Assembly: GCA_947504035.1 (NCBI GenBank) | Contig: CANNGA010000001.1 | Coordinates: 372,001 to 436,000, forward strand | Reading direction: 5' to 3' | DNA from: an uncultured Flavobacteriaceae bacterium | Lineage (GTDB): Bacteria > Bacteroidota > Bacteroidia > Flavobacteriales > Flavobacteriaceae | Length of the DNA stretch: 64,000 nt | Shown: piece after piece, positions 58,188-64,000 of the stretch | Position numbering within the stretch: position 1 is the stretch's first letter | Layout: each line of letters starts with the position of its first letter | Position numbers and translations under genes: made by a program | The notes under the pieces: model-generated | What the model was told of the DNA's origin: nothing | The model's database searches: none | Seen by the model: only the letters and a program-made list of their open reading frames with translations

Positions 58188-58859
58188 ATGAAAATTTTTA
58201 AACTAAAAATGCTAGCAGTATTAATGCTTACAGTGATTTTTGCCTCTTGTGGCAAAGACGATGGAGGCGAAGATGTTCAACCTTTTAATGAGGTCGAAAG
58301 CCGTGTTCCAGATGAGGCTATAGCTTTAGATCCATCTGCGGAATATTATCTACGGGGTAAAAAAATAGATAATGAAGATGAAATTAAAAACTTGTTAGAA
58401 ACGTCTATGCATACTGAAATCGATGGTAATGTTGTGACTTTTTATCCTACTTTGGAAGAACAAAATGAAAGGCTTGCTGAAAGCGATGAAGAGACTGGAG
58501 GATTGACCTCTAAAGCTAAAAGGAGCGGATCGGTTATAATTGTAATGCATGGAAAGCATAATAAAAAGAATTTTATCCATTTGGCTACATCAAATTACAA
58601 AAATTATGGAGCACAACATTCTAGCCATCATTTTGTGAAAAAAAATAAAAGTCAAAGAGCTAAATCTACATTATTTAAAAAAGTAAATAGAAAGGTTAGC
58701 ATATTAAATCATTCTAATAAAGAAGCAGACGTTATTTTTTATTCGAAAAAGAATTTTAAGGGACAAAGTACTAAGGTAAAAATGTATGTTTATCATAACC
58801 GACAGAATAACAGTATATCCTACCATGTTGGGTCTCATAAAATCAACTACAAAAAATAA
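58188..58859 (+). CDS. Lipoprotein of unknown function, basic C-terminal half
   Basis: 223 residues. Signal with lipobox IFASC (Cys21), an acidic N-terminal half (GKDDGGEDVQPFNEVE), and a strongly basic His/Lys/Asn-rich C-terminal half with a crystallin-like end (ADVIFYSKKNFKGQSTKVKMYV...NNSISYHVGSHKI). Architecture parallels the lipoprotein at 32227. First of two closely spaced genes (27-base gap), preceded by the 21-bp motif array. Not recognised. Confidence 0.65.
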   Translation: MKIFKLKMLAVLMLTVIFASCGKDDGGEDVQPFNEVESRVPDEAIALDPSAEYYLRGKKIDNEDEIKNLLETSMHTEIDGNVVTFYPTLEEQNERLAESDEETGGLTSKAKRSGSVIIVMHGKHNKKNFIHLATSNYKNYGAQHSSHHFVKKNKSQRAKSTLFKKVNRKVSILNHSNKEADVIFYSKKNFKGQSTKVKMYVYHNRQNNSISYHVGSHKINYKK

Positions 58860-58886
58860 ATAAACTAAATATAAAACATACTAAAA

Positions 58887-59498
58887 ATGAAAAATATTAA
58901 TAAATTGACAAAACTATTCTCCTTAATTTTATTTTTTGGTTATTTAAATGTTCAAGCTTCTTGCAATGAAGAATTATCAGAAGAACAAATAGAAACATAT
59001 AGTATAACCCTTGCAAACGATGTAAATTTTAAAAGGTCGGTCGCACACTCGTATATTACTATGATGACCGATAATGTCGAAATTAAAAAAAGTGAAATAG
59101 ATGAGATTGCAAAAAATATTGAAAAAGTTAAAGAAGACAATGCTTGGTTCGAAGCTTTAGAGAAGGATGATCAAAAAGCTGTAATAGAAGCTTCGGCTAA
59201 AAAGGTTTTAAAAAAAGGAGTAGATTTTGGTTGTCTTAAAAAATGTACTGAAGTATATGGTACATGTGTTGGTGCGCTTGGTTGGAGAGCAACTGCGTTT
59301 GTTGCTTGTCTAGTCGTTGGTATAGCAGGAATACTTGGTGTCGTTGCAATAAGTGAGGGAGGAGCAGCGATAGCAGGAGTAAGTGCAATAACCACCTTGA
59401 GTGGGGGTTGTGCTACTGCAGTAGGGCTTTCAATAGAGGATAAAAGTGATAAATGTGCTACGACGTATTCTCTTTGTTCAGGTGCTTGTATTGATTAA
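58887..59498 (+). CDS. Secreted Cys-containing protein with Gly/Ala-rich hydrophobic segment
   Basis: 203 residues. Cleavable signal (LTKLFSLILFFGYLNVQAS), then a mostly helical, charged region (about 30-110), then CLKKCTEVYGTCVGALGW, a long Gly/Ala-rich hydrophobic stretch (CLVVGIAGILGVVAISEGGAAIAGVSAITTLSGGCA, about 140-175) and a Cys-rich end (KCATTYSLCSGACID). Eight cysteines cluster in the last 95 residues. The Gly-rich membrane-active-looking C terminus is reminiscent of precursor toxins, but I know no matching family. Probably co-transcribed with the lipoprotein just upstream. Confidence 0.6.
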   Translation: MKNINKLTKLFSLILFFGYLNVQASCNEELSEEQIETYSITLANDVNFKRSVAHSYITMMTDNVEIKKSEIDEIAKNIEKVKEDNAWFEALEKDDQKAVIEASAKKVLKKGVDFGCLKKCTEVYGTCVGALGWRATAFVACLVVGIAGILGVVAISEGGAAIAGVSAITTLSGGCATAVGLSIEDKSDKCATTYSLCSGACID

Positions 59499-59662
59499 AA
59501 TATAAGTAGCGTCTTTTAAAGGTTTGATTTCTGTATTACCATTAAACATAAAGAAATTTGATTAGTTGTAGATAATTAGTATTTCTTATGATGTTAATGC
59601 ATAAATCAAACCTTGAGCCATCCTAAAATGGGTTGGTAATTATTTATAAAATTGATTTAAAG

Positions 59663-59699
59663 AGGTCGCCCAAAAAGAAAATGGGCGACCTTTTCTTTT
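59663..59699 (+). terminator. Rho-independent terminator
   Basis: A 10-bp perfect stem AGGTCGCCCA/TGGGCGACCT (59663-59672 with 59682-59691), then T-rich bases. It ends the two-gene unit 58188-59498. Confidence 0.85.
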
Positions 59700-59727
59700 A
59701 GGTTTTTATGCCATTTTCACGAGTTTA

Positions 59728-59920
59728 TTAAGCTTGTGTAGCTATTGCTACGAGTCCTATTTCGATATTCACTTTTTTCATTCCTTTTTACATAAAGCGT
59801 TTAAAGTTCATATTGTGTTTTATGTTTCCAAAAACAGCTTTGATATCGCAACATCTCTGTTTTCTGTGCCCTATTCCTTCAGGACTGAGTAGTTTATGTT
59901 TTGATAAAATTATTTGACCT
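59728..59920 (-). pseudogene. Transposase C-terminal remnant, IS1182-like
   Basis: On the minus strand the segment reads LSPEGIGHRKQRCCDIKAVFGNIKHNMNFKRFM, stop, KGMKKVNIEIGLVAIATQA, stop. This matches the conserved C-terminal end of IS1182-type DDE transposases, in which HRKQRC and VFGNIK are hallmarks. Only about 60 codons survive, with an internal stop. The other parts of 59499-60022 show nothing recognisable apart from the terminator at 59663. Confidence 0.7.
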
Positions 59921-60022
59921 ATAATTTGGGACTATTCACCTAATATCACCTTAAATTTGTAATGTTTATCTTAGTTTTGTGTGAAAAAAAACAAATAATA
60001 ACTAATTAAAAAAACAACAATT

Positions 60023-60502
60023 ATGAATTATTTTAAAACAATCTACAGTATATTAAGCGTGGTTGCAATCTTACAATTACAGTCGTGTTCAGCAGAAAGT
60101 GAAAATTTATTGCAAGAAGAAACATTAATTTTAGAAGACACAAGTGTTAACACTTTAACTGCTAAAGTATCAGATTTGGTTAGTCATGGTCTACGAGCAA
60201 CTTCCAAAAGATCGTCAGCATTATCCGATAATGTTTCTGCATTAAAAAGGTACGGGGCTAGAGATATTGCCACTTTAAATAGAAACAGAATTGCAGTTTG
60301 TAATAGAGTTACAAATACAAATACTTACTTTAAAGGGAGTGCTGCTGATCAGAAAAATAATGTTCCATATTACTATTCTGTAGACCCAAGTAATAAAAGC
60401 AAGGCTAATATTGTATTAACCATGTGTAGAAGAGGTCAAACAGTTGTAGCTCGTACTTTTGTGCTTGCGCAATATACAGTGGGACCTAGAGGTATACTGT
60501 AG
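60023..60502 (+). CDS. Small lipoprotein of unknown function
   Basis: 159 residues. Signal with lipobox QLQSC (Cys22), then an acidic stretch (ESENLLQEETLILED) and a basic, Ser/Thr/Asn-rich remainder with two cysteines (VCNR, TMCRR) that could form a disulfide. A TAGTTTTG box (59972-59979) lies about 43 bases upstream, a full -7 match without a clear -33. I do not recognise a family. Single gene bordered by a decayed transposase. Confidence 0.6.
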   Translation: MNYFKTIYSILSVVAILQLQSCSAESENLLQEETLILEDTSVNTLTAKVSDLVSHGLRATSKRSSALSDNVSALKRYGARDIATLNRNRIAVCNRVTNTNTYFKGSAADQKNNVPYYYSVDPSNKSKANIVLTMCRRGQTVVARTFVLAQYTVGPRGIL

Positions 60503-60622
60503 TAAGGCTTATCTATACCTTCAAAATTTTAAAAGTCATTTGCAGTGTAATGTTGTAAATGACTTTTGTGCTATTTATTTTAAATGTTATTAGGTATCTT
60601 AGCTTTAAGAAAAGTTAAAATT

Positions 60623-62215
60623 ATGACAGAAACGTTAACTCATATACCAGAAGCCTATAAAATAAAATCACTTTTACATCAAACGACATACTTGGTGGAT
60701 GGTGAATTAAAGCAGTGGCAAGGTGCTACTACCGAGATTTATTCTACAATTTCATCGACAGAAACATATCGGCCAACACTTTTAGGAACTATTCCACAGT
60801 TGGGAGAAACCGAAGCTGTAGAGGCTTTAAATTCTGCAACAGCAGCTTACGATAACGGACAAGGCTTATGGCCTACCATGAAAGTAGAAGCACGAATTGC
60901 TTGTTTGGAAGAATTTGTGGAACAAATGAAAACCAAACGCGACGAGGTGGTAAAATTACTCATGTGGGAAATAGGGAAAACGTTACCCGATTCTCAAAAA
61001 GAATTTGATAGAACTGTAGACTACATATACGATACTATCGAAGCTTATAAAGACCTTGATAGAGATGCCGCAAGATTTGAAAAGAACTCTGGTGTCTATG
61101 CACACATTCGTAGAGGCCCTTTGGGAGTCGTATTGTGTTTAGGGCCCTATAATTACCCTTTAAATGAAACGTTTTGTTTATTAATCCCTGCTCTTATTAT
61201 GGGGAATACAGCGATTTTTAAACCAGCTAAGTTAGGAGTATTATTACTATCACCATTATTAGAAGCGTTTCAAAATAGTTTTCCAAAAGGTGTGGTTAAT
61301 GTAGTGTATGGCAGAGGGCGTGTTTTAGCCGCCCCTATCATGAAATCAGGTAAGGTAGATGTGTTGGCACTTATTGGTAATAGTAAATCGGCCAATGCCT
61401 TACAAAGTCAGCACCCAAAAGGGAACCGTTTACGTATGGTCTTAGGTTTAGAGGCTAAAAACCCAGCGATTGTATTGCCTGATGCCGATTTAGACCTTGC
61501 TGTGGAGGAATGTATTGCGGGCACATTGTCCTTTAATGGTCAACGTTGTACGGCATTAAAAGTACTTTATGTTCATGAATCTATCGTCGAGGAATTTAAC
61601 AGACGTTTTGCCTACAAGGTCGATCAATTAAAGTTTGCAAACCCTTGGGAGGATGGTGCCAAATTAACACCGCTGCCAGAAACGGATAAGCCAGCCTATA
61701 TCCAAGAACTTATTGCAGATGCTACAGCCAAAGGAGCCCAAATATTAAACGCTAAAGGGGGACAAACTTTAGAAAATTTTATTTTTCCAGCGGTATTGTA
61801 TCCTGTAGCAAAAGGCATGCGTGTATTTGAAGAAGAGCAATTTGGACCTGTAATTCCTGTCGTGCCGTTTTCTGATATTGAAGAGCCTTTAAATGATATG
61901 GCAGATTCAGATTATGGACAACAAGTGAGTTTATTTGGTAAAAATGTAACCACATTAGCACCGCTTATTGATGCTTTAGTAAATTTAGTATGCCGTGTTA
62001 ATTTAAACAGTTCTTGCCAACGCGGTCCAGATGTATATCCTTTTACAGGGCGTAAAGATTCTGCTGTAGCAACTTTAAGTGTTACAGATGCGCTACGGTC
62101 GTTTTCTATTAGAACCTTTGTGGCTTCAAAAGACAATGCTTATAACAATGCCATTCTCAATGAATTATTAGATAAGAAAACATCAAATTTTATCAGTACA
62201 GATTATATGCTTTAA
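60623..62215 (+). CDS. gapN: NADP-dependent (non-phosphorylating) glyceraldehyde-3-phosphate dehydrogenase
   Basis: 530 residues from the ATG at 60623; an in-frame ATG at 60584 would add 13 residues without family similarity. Aldehyde-dehydrogenase fold: Asn177 in [11 protein letters not shown], Glu277 in LGLEAKNP and catalytic Cys309 in [10 protein letters not shown], the GapN-type context. It oxidises glyceraldehyde-3-phosphate directly to 3-phosphoglycerate and yields NADPH. Assignment to GapN rather than another ALDH is by motif context. Confidence 0.85.
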   Translation: MTETLTHIPEAYKIKSLLHQTTYLVDGELKQWQGATTEIYSTISSTETYRPTLLGTIPQLGETEAVEALNSATAAYDNGQGLWPTMKVEARIACLEEFVEQMKTKRDEVVKLLMWEIGKTLPDSQKEFDRTVDYIYDTIEAYKDLDRDAARFEKNSGVYAHIRRGPLGVVLCLGPYNYPLNETFCLLIPALIMGNTAIFKPAKLGVLLLSPLLEAFQNSFPKGVVNVVYGRGRVLAAPIMKSGKVDVLALIGNSKSANALQSQHPKGNRLRMVLGLEAKNPAIVLPDADLDLAVEECIAGTLSFNGQRCTALKVLYVHESIVEEFNRRFAYKVDQLKFANPWEDGAKLTPLPETDKPAYIQELIADATAKGAQILNAKGGQTLENFIFPAVLYPVAKGMRVFEEEQFGPVIPVVPFSDIEEPLNDMADSDYGQQVSLFGKNVTTLAPLIDALVNLVCRVNLNSSCQRGPDVYPFTGRKDSAVATLSVTDALRSFSIRTFVASKDNAYNNAILNELLDKKTSNFISTDYML

Positions 62216-62375
62216 AAAGAACAGGAGAATAAGACGAGTAACTGTAACCCGTTATAGGGTTTTAGAATACATGCGTTAAATATATCTGTATTTTTATAGA
62301 GGCTTTTCTAAGTGTAATTAAGAATTTGGTGTTCAAAACTACGTTGAGTAAAGGCCTATTTAAAAACCAATAGTA

Positions 62376-62882
62376 ATGAAGACATTTTTAAACCTTATAG
62401 CAGGGAGTTGTTTTATCCTAACAGTATGTGCTTGCGGTGGAGAACACAAAAAGGAACCCCAATTACAGTTAAAAACAGAAGAAACGGTTGTTACCGCTAC
62501 TGCTAACGAAGTCCATCTTGTGATTTCAGGAAGCGATGCCATGCAATTTGATAAAAAAGAGTTGAGGGTTAAGTCAGGACAAAACGTTAAGCTAACACTG
62601 CGGCATACAGGACGTATGAGTGTTGATGTAATGGGGCATAATTTTGTGCTTTTAAAGCAAGGCGTTAATGGGAATGCTTTTGGAGCTAAAGCAGCTTCAG
62701 CAAGAGCAACAGGGTACATCCCAGAGCATGCTAAAACAGATGTTTTGGCACATACAACGTTAATAGGAGGGGGACAGACTACATCTGTTACATTTAAGGC
62801 ACCTGCCGTTGGAGTGTATGAATTTATTTGTAGTTTTCCAGGACATTATGCGTTAATGAAAGGAAAGTTTATTGTGGAATAG
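62376..62882 (+). CDS. Azurin-type blue copper lipoprotein
   Basis: 168 residues. Lipoprotein signal ending VCAC (Cys20). The azurin domain (about 45-168) has all type 1 copper ligands: His88 (GHNFVLL), Cys152 (FICSFPGHYALMKG), His157 and Met161. It carries electrons between periplasmic redox partners; being lipid-anchored it is tethered to a membrane. Single gene with no redox partner gene beside it. Confidence 0.93.
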   Translation: MKTFLNLIAGSCFILTVCACGGEHKKEPQLQLKTEETVVTATANEVHLVISGSDAMQFDKKELRVKSGQNVKLTLRHTGRMSVDVMGHNFVLLKQGVNGNAFGAKAASARATGYIPEHAKTDVLAHTTLIGGGQTTSVTFKAPAVGVYEFICSFPGHYALMKGKFIVE

Positions 62883-62985
62883 TCCGCTTTTAACACGATG
62901 TTTTTAGAAGTAAAAAGCGTAAAGAATTTGGAAGCACTACGACTATAACATCAGTGTAATATATGCTGCGTAAAAATCAATAAAA

Positions 62986-63447
62986 ATGAACACTTTAAAA
63001 TGGATACTGGTATGCAGTGTATTTGTAATCTCATGCAATTCTAAAACTATGGAAAATAACCTTATTATAAAAGATAGTCCCTACACTGTGGAGACAACAT
63101 ATACTAAACTAAGAACATTACTAGAGGGGAACCCTAACTTGAAAATCTTGTTAGAATTAGACCATAGTAAAAATGCAGCTTCAGTTGGTTTGGATTTAGA
63201 GCCTATTAAAATTATTATGTTTGGTAACCCCAAATTAGGAACACCACTTATGCAAGCCAGTCCAACAGTAAGTATAGATTTACCCCAAAAGATAATTGTA
63301 TATACCGAAGCTTCTAAAACTAAAATAGCCTATAATAATCCTTTGTATTTTAAAGAAAGACATGCTATTGTAGGTAGAGATGAGGTGTTTCAAAAAATAA
63401 CCCATGCGCTACACATAATTACGGACAAGGTTATAGTTCCAGAATAG
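62986..63447 (+). CDS. DUF302-like lipoprotein
   Basis: 153 residues. Lipobox VISC (Cys17). The body has the DUF302 pattern: YTVETTYTKLRTLLEGN near the N terminus and IIMFGNPKLGTPLMQASPTVSIDLPQKIIVY in the centre, with FGNPKLGTPLM as the family hallmark. Function is unknown. It follows the azurin gene by about 100 bases and is followed by a terminator. Confidence 0.8.
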   Translation: MNTLKWILVCSVFVISCNSKTMENNLIIKDSPYTVETTYTKLRTLLEGNPNLKILLELDHSKNAASVGLDLEPIKIIMFGNPKLGTPLMQASPTVSIDLPQKIIVYTEASKTKIAYNNPLYFKERHAIVGRDEVFQKITHALHIITDKVIVPE

Positions 63448-63474
63448 ATAAAGGCGTAATGTAAGATTTTAAAG

Positions 63475-63512
63475 AAAAAATGGGATTGTATTTTAATACA
63501 ATCCCATTTTTT
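63475..63512 (+). terminator. Rho-independent terminator
   Basis: An 18-bp perfect stem (63475-63492 with 63495-63512, TGGGATTGTATT core) with a minimal loop and A/T runs at the ends. It ends the DUF302-like gene. Confidence 0.88.
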
Positions 63513-63812
63513 ATAGTACTATATCAGTTCTGATATAAAAGTATCTAATGTTTGTTTTAAAATAAGTAATCATATTAGTACAGTAGCATTGGTAAAAGTG
63601 TTTTGTTTATTTTTATAGGAAAATAACCAATCATGTCATTTGGTATAACTTTAACATTCGGGGCTTTTAAGGATTAATATTTACTTTTAGTTATTTTTGA
63701 ATGCGTATTAGTATGAAAAGTGTTTTTAAAATGGAAAAAGCATAGGTGAGTATCGGGAGATATCAATTATATAGAGACGTGGTTTTAAAACAAGGAGACT
63801 AAACGCTATAGA
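63513..63812. other. Intergenic region before the ThuA-like gene
   Basis: About 300 AT-rich bases without a credible gene. One full -7 match, TATTTTTG, occurs at 63692-63699 without a clear -33 partner; it could be the promoter of the downstream gene. Nothing else is recognised. Confidence 0.4.
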
Positions 63813-64000
63813 ATGACAAAAATGAAGCAGAAATTTATTAAATACATGGTGGTTAATAATACACTACAGCACCTATGGCTTGTACTGTTTTCTATCACGG
63901 TCTTAATTGCAAACACGGGATATGGCTTACAATCAAAAAAACTAAAGGCACTTATTATAGACGGACAGAATCATCATGTGGTTTGGCCAAAAACAACAAT
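63813..64000 (+). CDS. ThuA-domain protein (3' truncated by the window)
   Basis: 62 codons are visible from the ATG at 63813 (another ATG at 63822). A hydrophobic signal or anchor (LQHLWLVLFSITVLIANTG) is followed by KKLKALIIDGQNHHVVWPKTT, which matches the start of the ThuA / trehalose-utilisation-like fold (ALIIDGQNxHxWPKTT) found in secreted Bacteroidetes proteins, often in polysaccharide-degrading loci. The rest lies outside the window. Confidence 0.7.
   Translation, partial: MTKMKQKFIKYMVVNNTLQHLWLVLFSITVLIANTGYGLQSKKLKALIIDGQNHHVVWPKTT

Overview
The window comes from a member of the Bacteroidetes, most likely a marine Flavobacteriaceae. The evidence is a low-GC genome, a complete gldK-gldL-gldM-gldN cluster (type IX secretion and gliding), several secreted proteins with a C-terminal type IX sorting domain, promoters of the Bacteroidetes type (TTG, a 19-20 base gap, TAnnTTTG), and synteny typical of flavobacteria: miaB / sigma-54 activator / lptE / TPR / secG / groES / groEL, and topA / arginase-like / gldKLMN. 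I cannot name the genus.

Layout. 1-6.8 kb: the end of a large outer-membrane barrel protein, a propeller-like lipoprotein, a three-gene operon (TesB thioesterase, GDPD phosphodiesterase, HI0933-type flavoprotein) and a collagen-like lipoprotein. 7-15.2 kb (minus strand): groEL, groES, secG, a TPR protein, lptE, a delta-60-repeat type IX substrate, a sigma-54 activator and miaB. 15.3-18.9 kb: a lipoprotein, two tandem paralogous membrane proteins and an LpxR-like protein. 19-27.5 kb: topA, a degenerate arginase-fold gene and gldKLMN. 27.6-32.1 kb: a hydrolase, an FAD oxidoreductase, a DUF983 protein and an ABC-F ATPase. 32.2-40 kb: a lipoprotein, a tripartite RND efflux operon, a leucine-rich-repeat protein and a CPXCG protein. 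40.1-46 kb: initiator tRNA-Met, a transposase remnant, ppk1, metK and an MscS channel. 46.2-53.5 kb: the branched-chain amino-acid operon ilvD-ilvB-ilvN-ilvC-ilvA. 53.5-60.5 kb: an accessory region of partial repeats, a second delta-60 protein, a multiply broken DUF5060-like gene, orphan secreted proteins and a second transposase remnant. 60.6-64 kb: gapN, an azurin, a DUF302-like lipoprotein and the start of a ThuA-like gene.

Regulation visible in the sequence. The ilv operon has a 20-codon leader peptide with a Val/Leu/Ile run, a mutually exclusive antiterminator and a Rho-independent terminator, which is a classical attenuator. metK has a SAM-II-type riboswitch with a long loop just downstream of a TAnnTTTG box. 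groESL has a TGGCAC...GC (sigma-54) promoter, and a sigma-54 activator gene lies in the same cluster.

Most notable observations: the ilv attenuator; the metK riboswitch; three partial copies of the ilvA 3' end, two of which bracket a delta-60/type IX gene whose relative also interrupts the miaB-lptE operon; three 21-bp iterated motifs upstream of an orphan lipoprotein; and an arginase-fold protein lacking metal ligands beside the gld genes. I found no CRISPR array, intact insertion sequence, prophage or recognisable defence system.
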